From Sulfurimonas sp. (GTDB lineage Bacteria > Campylobacterota > Campylobacteria > Campylobacterales > Sulfurimonadaceae): a stretch of DNA of 10,764 bases. The DNA lies in assembly GCA_015487435.1 (NCBI GenBank), contig WFPU01000155.1, positions 1 through 10,764 of the forward strand, given 5' to 3'. The first letter of the stretch is position 1. Each line of letters starts with the position of its first letter. The notes under the pieces were generated by a model. The model was not told the DNA's origin. It ran no database searches and worked only from the letters and a program-made list of their open reading frames with translations. Made by a program: the position numbers and the translations under genes. Below, one piece after another: positions 1 through 6,126 of this stretch.

Positions 1-105
1 GTTTAATAGACTGTCTTTTACCTCTATTTGTTCATTAGCTATTAAGTTTTGTGTAAATATAAATAGACTACATATAAATAAAAAATTTTTAAATATATTG
101 CTCAT
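1..105 (-). CDS. mlaC: Probable MlaC, phospholipid-binding periplasmic protein (N-terminal 35 codons only)
   Basis: Only the start of this gene is in the window; it runs off the left edge. The ATG at 105..103 lies 4 nt after the mlaA stop, and an AAGGGA ribosome site sits inside the end of mlaA, so the two genes are almost certainly co-transcribed and translationally linked. The visible residues form a classic Sec signal peptide: a Lys at 6, a hydrophobic run over about residues 8-18, then LIA/NEQ as the likely cleavage site after Ala23. The mature part begins NEQIEVKDSLLN. A secreted protein directly behind mlaA is in Campylobacterota usually the MlaC/Ttg2D-type shuttle that carries phospholipid between MlaA and the inner-membrane machinery. 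The exported nature is seen; the MlaC identity is inferred from gene order, because the diagnostic domain is outside the window. Confidence 0.55.
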   Translation of the reverse strand, partial: MSNIFKNFLFICSLFIFTQNLIANEQIEVKDSLLN

Positions 106-109
106 TTTT

Positions 110-910
110 TTATTCCCTTATTTTTTTATCTCTGTGTTGTTCATAAATATCTCGTAAATATGGATACAAGTCTATCGAATCTTCTTTTAATCTTTCGTAT
201 TTATTTATATTTAATGAAAATTCATTTATATAATCGTAAGATCTTACACCAAGATAAGTCCACCAAGTATCTGTTAGCGTAAACCATTCTCTATCAGTAT
301 AATCAATAGGGTTAAGATATGAGTCTGGTATTATACTTAGCGCATCTCTTAAGTTTGATGGTCCAAAAAGTGGTAAAACAATATGTGGCCCACCTCCAAC
401 ACCATAATAACCCAATGTTTGACCAAAATCTTCATCATGTGCAACTAGATTAAAATAACTTTTTGCGGGATCAAATAATCCTAAAATACCAATAGTGCTA
501 TTTATAATAAATCTTCCAGTTTCTTCAGAAGCATTTTGGAATTTAATTTGAAGAATATTATTGACAACTCTAGTTGGATATTGAAGGTTATTAAAAAGAT
601 TGCTTATACTTTTTCTTATCTCATAATGAACTATGATATTATAGCCTTTTGCAATCGGTGTTAAAAAATAAACATAAAGTTTGTCGTTAAAACCTGTCAT
701 AAATCTGTTGTAACCACTAAAGGGATCAAATATATCTTTTGTTTTGGTATCATCTTCAAATTCGTCAAATAACTCACCATCACTTATATCTTCATAACTA
801 ATTAGAGTTTCTTCTTGGTATTTAGAATTAGCATTTAATTGGTATGTACTTTTTGAGCTACATCCTGTAAAAATAATAAATGTTATACAAAGAACACACA
901 ATGATTTCAA
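110..910 (-). CDS. mlaA: MlaA/VacJ outer-membrane lipoprotein, phospholipid retrograde transport
   Basis: MlaA removes misplaced phospholipid from the outer leaflet of the outer membrane and hands it to periplasmic MlaC. The 266-residue product starts with a lipoprotein signal: hydrophobic residues 4-15, then a lipobox IFTGC with the acylated Cys at 17. A polar linker rich in Asp and Glu covers about residues 35-60. The MlaA domain follows: DPFSGYNRFMTGFND at 62-76, RFIINSTIGILGLFDPA at 133-149, and the signature EDFGQTLGYYGVGGGP at 160-175 leading into VLPLFGPSNLRDA at 178-190. Length is normal for the family. The start is TTG (910..908): a GAGG ribosome site lies 7 nt upstream, the signal peptide begins there, and an in-frame stop occurs upstream with no ATG between. 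It is divergent from apeB and heads a unit with the probable mlaC. Family assignment is firm. Confidence 0.95.
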   Translation of the reverse strand: MKSLCVLCITFIIFTGCSSKSTYQLNANSKYQEETLISYEDISDGELFDEFEDDTKTKDIFDPFSGYNRFMTGFNDKLYVYFLTPIAKGYNIIVHYEIRKSISNLFNNLQYPTRVVNNILQIKFQNASEETGRFIINSTIGILGLFDPAKSYFNLVAHDEDFGQTLGYYGVGGGPHIVLPLFGPSNLRDALSIIPDSYLNPIDYTDREWFTLTDTWWTYLGVRSYDYINEFSLNINKYERLKEDSIDLYPYLRDIYEQHRDKKIRE

Positions 911-946
911 TCTTAAACCTCTATTATTAAATTAAATTATTAAAGG

Positions 947-952
947 ATTATA
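947..952 (-). promoter_or_regulatory. Candidate sigma70 -10 element for mlaA
   Basis: A perfect TATAAT is read on the minus strand at 952..947, 36 nt upstream of the mlaA TTG. There is no clear -35 box at the right distance, which is usual for the main sigma factor of Campylobacterota, where the -10 dominates and upstream sequence is A/T-rich. The surrounding DNA is very A+T-rich, so chance matches are easy. Confidence 0.4.
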
Positions 953-1014
953 TTAAATTATGTATAAATTAATTGTTAAAAATATATATTTGAAGTTTTG
1001 CCTAGATAAATTTC

Positions 1015-1022
1015 TGTATAAT
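1015..1022 (+). promoter_or_regulatory. Candidate sigma70 -10 element for the apeB-flgS unit
   Basis: TGTATAAT contains a perfect TATAAT at 1017-1022, which would place the transcription start near 1029 and leave a leader of about 25 nt before the apeB ATG. An AAGGAA ribosome site at 1044-1049 fits that leader. No convincing -35 is visible. Confidence 0.5.
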
Positions 1023-1053
1023 TTTAGTATTTAAAATTAGGTTAAGGAACAAT

Positions 1054-2313
1054 ATGAACAAAAATGATTTTAATGAAGGGCTACTTGGCTTTTTAAATGC
1101 CTCGCCTACACCGTTTCATACCACTTTAAACATGGCGATGATGCTAGAGAATGCCGGATTTATAAAACTTATAGAGACACAAAAGTGGGATTTGAAAAAA
1201 GGTGAAAAATATTATGTAACTCGAAATGATTCCTCTGTTATAGCATTTACATTTGGAGATGACAAAAATTATACTATGGTTGGTGCCCATACTGATTCTC
1301 CAAATCTAAAATTAAAACCAAATCCAGTTATAAAAGAACATGGAGTTGTAAAGTTCGGAGTTGAACCTTATGGTGGACTTTTACTTAATCCTTGGTTTGA
1401 TAGAGATCTATCTTTAGCTGGTCGAGTATCTTACTTAAATTCAAAAGATGAGATACAAGATACTTTAATAGATGTTAAAAAATCAATCGCAATTATCCCA
1501 TCATTAGCAATACATTTAGATGACAAAGCCAACAAAGATAAAACCATAAATAAACAAACAGATATCTGTCCAATCCTTACTACAAATGAAGATTTTGATT
1601 TTGATGAATTTTTAAAATGGCAACTCTCAAAAAATAAAATTTTAGATGTAAAAGAGTTATATTCAAGCGAACTTAGTTTTTATGACACTCATAGTGCTTC
1701 TTTTGTAGGGTTGCATGATGATTTTATATCTAGTGCAAGACTTGATAATCTGCTTTCATGTTATGTTGGGCTTTTAAGTATTTGTAGTGTTGAATCTGAT
1801 AAACCAATGCTCTTTATTGCAAATGATCATGAAGAGGTTGGAAGTGAATCAACTTCAGGGGCAGGGGGGAGTTTTTTAGAAAATACACTTCGCAGAATGT
1901 ATAAAGATTATGATGATTATATGGGTATGATTAGAAGTTCTGTATTGATTTGTGCAGATAACGCACATGCAATCCATCCAAATTTCCCAACTAAACATGA
2001 TAAAGAGCATTCTCCACTTATAAATAAAGGTGTAGTTATTAAGATAAATGCCAATCAGCGTTATGCTTCAAACTCTACAACTGTATCAAAGTTTATGAAT
2101 GTCACAAAGAGATTAACAGAACCATATCAGCAGTTTATAGCTCGCTCAGACATGGGTTGTGGCTCAACTATAGGACCAATAACGGCGACAAGGTTAGGTA
2201 TAGAGACTATTGATGTTGGTTTGCCAACTCTTGGTATGCACTCTATTCGTGAACTTGCGGGAAGTGATGATGCTTTTTCGCTCTATAAAATAGTTGTTGG
2301 ATTTAATTCGTGA
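1054..2313 (+). CDS. apeB: M18 family aminopeptidase (aspartyl aminopeptidase-like), cytoplasmic
   Basis: This is a two-metal aminopeptidase of family M18 that trims N-terminal (typically acidic) residues from peptides in the cytoplasm. The 419-residue protein is full length. All expected metal-site motifs are present in order: GAHTDSPNLKLKP with His79 and Asp81; SARLDNL with bridging Asp231; NDHEEVGSES with Glu260 and Glu261; ADNAHA with Asp302; and GMHSIREL with His396. Spacing matches the ligand order known for eukaryotic DNPEP. There is no signal peptide. The ATG has an AAGGAA site 4 nt upstream. Its TGA overlaps the GTG of the following kinase gene, so the two are translationally coupled. 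It is divergent from mlaA. The exact substrate preference cannot be read from sequence; the symbol follows bacterial usage for this family. Confidence 0.93.
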   Translation: MNKNDFNEGLLGFLNASPTPFHTTLNMAMMLENAGFIKLIETQKWDLKKGEKYYVTRNDSSVIAFTFGDDKNYTMVGAHTDSPNLKLKPNPVIKEHGVVKFGVEPYGGLLLNPWFDRDLSLAGRVSYLNSKDEIQDTLIDVKKSIAIIPSLAIHLDDKANKDKTINKQTDICPILTTNEDFDFDEFLKWQLSKNKILDVKELYSSELSFYDTHSASFVGLHDDFISSARLDNLLSCYVGLLSICSVESDKPMLFIANDHEEVGSESTSGAGGSFLENTLRRMYKDYDDYMGMIRSSVLICADNAHAIHPNFPTKHDKEHSPLINKGVVIKINANQRYASNSTTVSKFMNVTKRLTEPYQQFIARSDMGCGSTIGPITATRLGIETIDVGLPTLGMHSIRELAGSDDAFSLYKIVVGFNS

Positions 2314-3296
2314 ACCAAAATATAGTAACTCAAGAAGAGTTATCTCTCTTAATTGAGCAAACCTATAAAGTTGAGGGTGAATTTAATGAATTAAAGACTT
2401 CATACGAGCATCTGCAAGATACAATTGAACAAGTTGTTGAATTTTTACCAAATGCAATTTGGATTGTAGATGAAGCCAATAATATTTTTTTACAAAACTC
2501 AAAAGCTAGGGAATTGTGGCAACTTTTTGAACTGTTAGAATTTAAGGGTGATGATTATGAGCTTAATTTTGAAGATAAATCATATCTAATTAAAAGTTCT
2601 ACATATAAAGATAAAAAGATGTTTTCAACGACAGATATTACTGAACAAAAACGAAAAGAAAATTTGGCAACTATGGGGCAGATGGCTGCTCATCTTTCTC
2701 ATGAGATAAGAAACCCAATAGGTTCCATCTCGCTTTTGAGCTCAACTCTAAAAAAACGCGTAATTCCTGAAAATATTCCTATTGTGGAGGAGATACAAAA
2801 CTCTGTTTATAAAATTGAGAGAATTATAAATGCAACTTTGATGTTTTCTAAAGGTATTCAAGCAAACAAAACAATTTTTTTATGGAGTACACTTCAAAAA
2901 AGCCTTATGTTAGCATGTGGCTATTATGGTTACACTAAAGATATTCGTTTTAAATTTCCAGATACTGATTTTGAGGTAGATGGAGATTTTGAGTTATTAG
3001 AGATTCTTTTTACAAACTTTTTATTTAATGCTATTGATGCGATAGAATTAGATGATGATGAAAATGGTTTTATAGAGTTAGAATATGGATTTAAAGATAA
3101 TAAACATAAATTTTTCATCCACGACAGTGGGGTACCTATTGAAAACAAAAAAGAGCTGTTTGAAGCTTTTAAATCAACTAAAGTTAAAGGAAATGGTTTA
3201 GGGTTAGTCCTCTCACGTCAAATTGCAGAGGTACATGGTGGAGGAGTAGAACTTTTAGATAGTGATAAAAAATGCTTTGGAATATATATTGCTTAA
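2310..3296 (+). CDS. flgS: FlgS-like cytoplasmic sensor histidine kinase
   Basis: A soluble two-component histidine kinase of 328 residues with no transmembrane segment. In order: an N-terminal helical or coiled region (about 8-42), a compact PAS-like segment (about 43-112, with NAIWIVDEANNIF), a HisKA dimerisation helix with phospho-acceptor His131 in SHEIRNPIGS, and an HATPase domain. The HATPase has an N box with Asn236 and Asn240 in FTNFLFNAIDAIE, a G1 box HDSGVP (272 onward) and a G2 box KGNGLGLVLS (293-302). This layout and the MGQMAAHLSHEIRNP H-box fit FlgS, the kinase that phosphorylates the sigma54 activator FlgR in flagellar assembly. The start is GTG, overlapping the apeB stop as GTGA. 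No flgR or flagellar gene lies nearby, which is common for flgS. The kinase call is certain; the FlgS assignment is from recalled resemblance. Confidence 0.8.
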   Translation: MNQNIVTQEELSLLIEQTYKVEGEFNELKTSYEHLQDTIEQVVEFLPNAIWIVDEANNIFLQNSKARELWQLFELLEFKGDDYELNFEDKSYLIKSSTYKDKKMFSTTDITEQKRKENLATMGQMAAHLSHEIRNPIGSISLLSSTLKKRVIPENIPIVEEIQNSVYKIERIINATLMFSKGIQANKTIFLWSTLQKSLMLACGYYGYTKDIRFKFPDTDFEVDGDFELLEILFTNFLFNAIDAIELDDDENGFIELEYGFKDNKHKFFIHDSGVPIENKKELFEAFKSTKVKGNGLGLVLSRQIAEVHGGGVELLDSDKKCFGIYIA

Positions 3297-3328
3297 TCTT
3301 TAAAACATATTTAGAGAAAAGAGCAATA

Positions 3329-3643
3329 ATGAACGATAGAAATATAACATCAATTTTAGAATATGTAAAAATAGATAAATTTTATGTATCTTGTCATTTT
3401 AGATGCAAAGTTACTAATAAAACTGTTGTAAGCACTGTGCCTTTTGAACCATTTGATGGTAAAATTGAATTTACATACAAAGATATTATTTTTCGACCAA
3501 TACAATCATACTATAGGTATTATCATACTCCCATAACTATTTTTGATGAAAAAAATAAAGAAACTATTGTCCAAAAAGCATTTAAAAAAGTATCTAAATA
3601 CTTTAGATGGGATGCCGCTACTCAAAACTATATTTACATATAA
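3329..3643 (+). CDS. Hypothetical protein, 104 residues, unrecognised
   Basis: I do not recognise this family. The protein is basic and rich in aromatic residues (many Tyr and Phe), with no signal peptide or membrane segment. It has a Cys pair in SCHFRCKVTNKT (Cys21 and Cys25) and an aromatic stretch QSYYRYYHTP near residues 58-67. The C-terminal third looks helical (IVQKAFKKVSKYF), followed by RWDAATQNYIYI. I chose the ATG at 3329 because an AGAG-type ribosome site precedes it and it leaves a 32-nt gap after the kinase gene; an upstream in-frame start at 3272 would overlap that gene by 25 nt and add residues encoded in its tail. It sits between the kinase and the DUF2249 gene on the same strand and is probably part of their transcript. 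Confidence 0.7.
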   Translation: MNDRNITSILEYVKIDKFYVSCHFRCKVTNKTVVSTVPFEPFDGKIEFTYKDIIFRPIQSYYRYYHTPITIFDEKNKETIVQKAFKKVSKYFRWDAATQNYIYI

Positions 3644-3655
3644 AAAGGATTTTTG

Positions 3656-3943
3656 TTGCATAAAGAGAAAATTGAAATACTTGGTGCTACTATTGATTTT
3701 TTTAAATACGAAGAGGATGGATTAACATATTATGAATTTAATGCAACACAGTGTTCAGCCCCAGAACCAATGGTTAATGCTATGAGTGGTTTAAGAATGT
3801 TGCAAAGTAAAGATGATAGACTTGTTGGTATTTTTTTTCACGAGCCAATACCACTTTATAATAGATTAGGCGATCATTTTATACATAAAGCTATAGCTTT
3901 AGAAAATGGAGATTATAAAATAATTTTTCAAAGAGCTACATAA
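3656..3943 (+). CDS. DUF2249 family (TusA/SirA-fold) small protein
   Basis: A 95-residue protein that I match to DUF2249 by its pattern: APEPMVNAMSGLRML (35-49) corresponds to the family's PPEPM helix start, and HEPIPLYNRL (62-71) to the conserved REP-PLY turn, followed by a terminal strand DYKIIFQR. The fold is related to the sulfur carrier TusA, but TusA's CPEP cysteine is not in place: Cys33 lies in QCSAPEP, two residues further upstream. Function of DUF2249 is not firmly established; roles in redox or sulfur chemistry have been suggested by context. Two adjacent TTG codons could start it (3653 and 3656); I prefer 3656 because it is 6 nt from the AAGGA site at 3645-3649, whereas 3653 is only 3 nt away. 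It lies 12 nt after the 104-residue gene and upstream of thiI. Confidence 0.7.
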   Translation: MHKEKIEILGATIDFFKYEEDGLTYYEFNATQCSAPEPMVNAMSGLRMLQSKDDRLVGIFFHEPIPLYNRLGDHFIHKAIALENGDYKIIFQRAT

Positions 3944-3947
3944 AAAT

Positions 3948-3966
3948 AAGAGCTAAAAAACTCTTT
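3948..3966 (+). terminator. Weak candidate terminator after the DUF2249 gene
   Basis: AAGAG and CTCTT form a 5-bp stem around an 8-nt A-rich loop, followed by only a short T run. The placement between the DUF2249 stop and the thiI promoter is sensible, but the stem is short and A/T-rich and may be chance. Confidence 0.25.
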
Positions 3967-3995
3967 TGAAGTTAAGTGAAGATATTGTCCTCATA

Positions 3996-4004
3996 TGTTA
4001 TAAT
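3996..4004 (+). promoter_or_regulatory. Extended -10 promoter for thiI
   Basis: TGTTATAAT gives a TGn motif followed by a perfect TATAAT at 3999-4004. A transcript starting near 4011 would have about 20 nt of leader including the AAGG site at 4021-4024, 7 nt before the thiI GTG. No -35 is evident. This suggests thiI is transcribed separately from the upstream group. Confidence 0.55.
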
Positions 4005-4031
4005 ATCATCTATATAAACTAAGGCTACTAA

Positions 4032-5504
4032 GTGCAAAACTCATCAACTGATACACAAAAATTCATACTTAAATTTTTCCCTGAGATAATGATTAAAGGT
4101 TCTTCAGCAAAACGACAAATGGTTGGACAGCTCTATACTAATATCAATACAGTGTTAAAACGCATTAATCATGATATCAAAATAAAAAAATTTTCTGACA
4201 AAATAGAAGTGTTAACACCTAAAAGTGTATCAAAAGAAGTAAGAGTTATGCTTATGCAAACATCAGGAATAGAGCAGGTGCTTGAAGTATTGCAGTTTGA
4301 TAAGATGGATACTATAGATAAAATAAAAGTAAAAGTAGGCGAGATTGTTTCAGAGAGCTTAAAAAACAAAACTTTTGTAGTTAGAGTTAAACGTACAGGG
4401 ACACATAATTTTAAGTCTACTGATATAGAACAAACTGTTGGTGGTTACTTGCTAGCAAACACTGAAGCAAAAGCTGTTGATCTTCGTAATGCAGAGGTTG
4501 TTATTAAGATGGAGCTTATTGAGAATCAACTAAATATTATCACCGAAAAATACATGGGTTTAAGTGGTTTTCCTATTGGGACTCAAGGAGATGTTTTATC
4601 TTTAATGTCTGGTGGATTTGACTCAACTGTAGCATCTTATTTGACTATGAAAAGAGGGATTAAAACACATTTTGTATTTTTTAACCTTGGTGGAATGGCG
4701 CATGAGATAGGGGTAAAGCAAGTTGCACTATATCTATGGTCTAAGTATGGTTCATCACATAAAGTTAAGTTTATATCTGTACCTTTTGATGATGTACTTA
4801 CAGAGATATTTCGTTCAACTGCACCAGCTTATATGGGAGTTATTCTTAAGCGACTTATGTTAAAAGCGTCTGAGATGATAGCTAATGAACTTAATATTGA
4901 TGCCTTGCTAACAGGAGAAAGTGTTGCGCAAGTATCAAGCCAAACGCTTAGAAACCTAGCACTCATTGATAAGGCAAGCAATATGTTGATTTTGCGTCCA
5001 CTCTCAACTATAAATAAGCCAGAAATCATCTCCATAGCAAACGATATAGGAACTCAACACTTTGCGGAAAATATGCCTGAATATTGTGGTGTTATTTCAC
5101 AGAATCCAATTACACACGGTTCTTTTAAGCGAATGGAAAAAGAAACTAAAAAGTTTAACTATGAGGTTTTAGATAAAGCTGTAGAAGATGCTCAACATAT
5201 CTATATAGATGAGATTATAGATGATGTAAGCAATTTGGCTCCTATAGAGGTTATAAGTGATTTAAACTCAGGTAATTATGTAGTTATAGATATCCGCGCT
5301 GAAGATGAGTGTATACAAACCTCATTTGAGTGTATAAGAATACCATTTCATAAACTAAAAACAGAGTTTGATAAACTTCCAAAAGATAAAGAATATTTGC
5401 TTTACTGTGAAAAAGGCATCATGAGTCAACTTCACGCACAATATCTGCGAGATTCTAAGGATAGTAAAAATGTTAGAGTCTATAGACCTGAAGTTGTAAC
5501 CTAA
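4032..5504 (+). CDS. thiI: ThiI, tRNA uridine 4-sulfurtransferase with rhodanese domain
   Basis: ThiI adenylates and thiolates U8 of tRNA to make 4-thiouridine, taking sulfur from a cysteine desulfurase (IscS/NifS) on its rhodanese cysteine; in some bacteria it also supplies sulfur for the thiamine thiazole. The 490 residues show an N-terminal ferredoxin-like part (FILKFFPEIMIKG), a THUMP domain (about 70-175), the PP-loop ATP site SGGFDS at 193-198, and the MPEYCGVIS motif with Cys352, the counterpart of the E. coli Cys that forms a disulfide in catalysis. A C-terminal rhodanese domain follows (about 405-490) with active Cys459 in LLYCEKGIMSQL. Both cysteines and the ATP motif are intact, so it should be a complete long-form ThiI. 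The start is GTG with an AAGG site; the N-terminus runs about nine residues beyond the E. coli protein, with no nearer Met. Confidence 0.95.
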   Translation: MQNSSTDTQKFILKFFPEIMIKGSSAKRQMVGQLYTNINTVLKRINHDIKIKKFSDKIEVLTPKSVSKEVRVMLMQTSGIEQVLEVLQFDKMDTIDKIKVKVGEIVSESLKNKTFVVRVKRTGTHNFKSTDIEQTVGGYLLANTEAKAVDLRNAEVVIKMELIENQLNIITEKYMGLSGFPIGTQGDVLSLMSGGFDSTVASYLTMKRGIKTHFVFFNLGGMAHEIGVKQVALYLWSKYGSSHKVKFISVPFDDVLTEIFRSTAPAYMGVILKRLMLKASEMIANELNIDALLTGESVAQVSSQTLRNLALIDKASNMLILRPLSTINKPEIISIANDIGTQHFAENMPEYCGVISQNPITHGSFKRMEKETKKFNYEVLDKAVEDAQHIYIDEIIDDVSNLAPIEVISDLNSGNYVVIDIRAEDECIQTSFECIRIPFHKLKTEFDKLPKDKEYLLYCEKGIMSQLHAQYLRDSKDSKNVRVYRPEVVT

Positions 5505-5598
5505 ATTTAAAATCGAGTTTGAAGTAAAAAATTAAAATATTTATATTAGTATATGTTTCAAAAAAACTTGGTTTAGAATCTAGTTAATCCTTAATTTA

Positions 5599-5628
5599 AT
5601 GACAGTCAAAGGCATCTCTAAATATGAT
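5599..5628 (+). promoter_or_regulatory. Candidate sigma70 promoter, -35 and -10 both present
   Basis: ATGACA (5599-5604) matches TTGACA at five of six positions and TATGAT (5623-5628) matches TATAAT at five of six, with an 18-nt spacer. A start near 5635 would give the BFD-like gene a leader of about 190 nt containing the palindrome cluster. Confidence 0.35.
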
Positions 5629-5717
5629 AAGTTTACTTTTGTTAATATCTTTGTGCTAGAATTTTTTAATTGAGACCTCTGATTAATTATAAATTTGATT
5701 TCAAGTGACCGAAGTAA

Positions 5718-5726
5718 TGCTATTAT
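5718..5726 (+). promoter_or_regulatory. Candidate extended -10 promoter close to the BFD-like gene
   Basis: TGCTATTAT fits TGn plus a five-of-six TATAAT. A start near 5733 would fall at the edge of the palindrome cluster, giving a leader of about 93 nt. It competes with the upstream candidates at 5599-5628 and 5654-5662; sequence alone cannot choose. Confidence 0.3.
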
Positions 5727-5730
5727 GGGG

Positions 5731-5789
5731 CAAGCTTGAAATGATGACAATTCGTCATTCTGGACTTGATCCAGAATCTATTAGCTAAT
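5731..5789. repeat. Palindrome cluster resembling a dispersed intergenic repeat
   Basis: Four symmetric elements are packed into 59 bp: CAAGCTTG (5731-5738); ATGAC-aattc-GTCAT (5744-5758); ATTCTGGA-cttga-TCCAGAAT (5757-5777, a perfect 8-bp stem with 5-nt loop); and ATTAGCTAAT (5780-5789). The second and third share bases, so they could form alternative hairpins. The core from GTCATTCTGG through ATCCAGAATC resembles a motif I recall from intergenic repeats in many unrelated bacteria, where it behaves like a small REP/RPE-type element. Only one copy is in the window, so dispersal is inferred. It lies in the likely leader of the BFD-like gene and could also affect its expression. Confidence 0.6.
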
Positions 5790-5825
5790 TGTTCAAAGAG
5801 TTCAACCATACAAAAGGAAAACATT

Positions 5826-6062
5826 ATGACAGAAGAAGAATTTAAAGCATTTGATGAAGATTTTGAAGTTTGCTTATGTAACGGAGTATCATTAGGGGAG
5901 ATATTAACTTCCATAAAAAATGGAAATGATACTTTAGAAGCTCTTATGGATGATACAGATGCTGGAACAACTTGTGAAGAGTGTCAAAGTAAAGAGATAG
6001 ATGTAGATGGGGATAAAGAGCTACATCTTGATGAAATTTTAAAGTTTTCTAAAAATATATAA
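5826..6062 (+). CDS. BFD-like [2Fe-2S] binding domain protein
   Basis: A 78-residue acidic protein with the cysteine pattern of bacterioferritin-associated ferredoxin (BFD-like) domains: VCLCNGVS with Cys16 and Cys18, then TTCEECQ with Cys50 and Cys53. The gap of 31 residues between Cys18 and Cys50 equals that in E. coli Bfd (Cys6 to Cys38). Such domains bind one [2Fe-2S] cluster; Bfd uses it to reduce and release iron from bacterioferritin, and the same domain occurs in NifU and nitrite reductases. This protein differs by an acidic N-terminal extension of about 12 residues and an acidic C-terminal tail. The ATG at 5826 has AAGGA 7 nt upstream; an in-frame extension to 5766 would run through the palindromes and is unlikely. 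No bacterioferritin gene is adjacent, so its partner is unknown. Confidence 0.82.
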   Translation: MTEEEFKAFDEDFEVCLCNGVSLGEILTSIKNGNDTLEALMDDTDAGTTCEECQSKEIDVDGDKELHLDEILKFSKNI

Positions 6063-6088
6063 AACTATACTTACCTAGGAATGGTTTT

Positions 6089-6126
6089 TAAAGATATTTA
6101 TACTAAGTTTAGATAAAATATCTTTA
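6089..6126. repeat. 11-bp inverted repeat abutting the ligA start codon
   Basis: TAAAGATATTT (6089-6099) and AAATATCTTTA (6116-6126) are perfect reverse complements separated by 16 nt; the right arm includes the A of the ligA ATG. Two -10-like hexamers overlap it: TATACT (6099-6104) and TAAAAT (6114-6119). It may be an operator, or chance in A+T-rich DNA, where a stem of this length is not rare over 10 kb. Confidence 0.4.

Larger units (their letters stand above)
5505..5825 (+). other. Intergenic region with candidate promoters and palindromes upstream of the BFD-like gene
   Basis: This 321-bp gap has no convincing gene on either strand. The left part (5505-5598) is plain A+T-rich sequence with no good terminator for thiI. 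Candidate promoters directed at the BFD-like gene follow: ATGACA and TATGAT with an 18-nt spacer at 5599-5628, TGCTAGAAT at 5654-5662, and TGCTATTAT at 5718-5726. From 5731 to 5789 there is a cluster of short palindromes described separately. The last 36 nt carry a short direct repeat TTCAA-agag-TTCAA and the AAGGA ribosome site. No tRNA-like fold or riboswitch that I know was seen. Confidence 0.6.

Noticed and set aside
2930..3148. Antisense frame within the kinase gene
   Set aside because: It lies fully opposite the HATPase domain, is Ser/Asn-rich and has no ribosome site; a shadow of the real gene.
3272..3328. Earlier start for the 104-residue gene inside the kinase gene
   Set aside because: It overlaps the end of the kinase gene by 25 nt in another frame and has no good ribosome site; the ATG at 3329 is better placed.
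3543..3725. Lysine/leucine-rich 60-codon frame overlapping two genes
   Set aside because: It overlaps the ends of the 104-residue gene and the DUF2249 gene in another frame; the composition is what A-rich DNA gives by chance.
5740..5759. Fur-box-like palindrome AATGA...TCATT upstream of the BFD-like gene
   Set aside because: Attractive because bfd is often iron-regulated, but it fits the Fur consensus poorly and is better explained as part of the repeat's hairpin.
5766..5825. Upstream in-frame extension of the BFD-like gene
   Set aside because: It would translate part of a palindromic repeat, lacks a ribosome site, and the ATG at 5826 has a well-placed AAGGA.
5723..5914. Minus-strand reading frame of 63 codons across the palindrome cluster and the BFD-like gene
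   Set aside because: It reads through the repeat and is antisense to the clear BFD-like gene; composition is low-complexity Ser/Asn with no ribosome site.
6081..6116. Eleven-codon upstream reading frame ending 9 nt before ligA
   Set aside because: The AGGA sits directly against its ATG, too close to work, and both candidate -10 boxes lie inside it, so it is probably not even transcribed with ligA.
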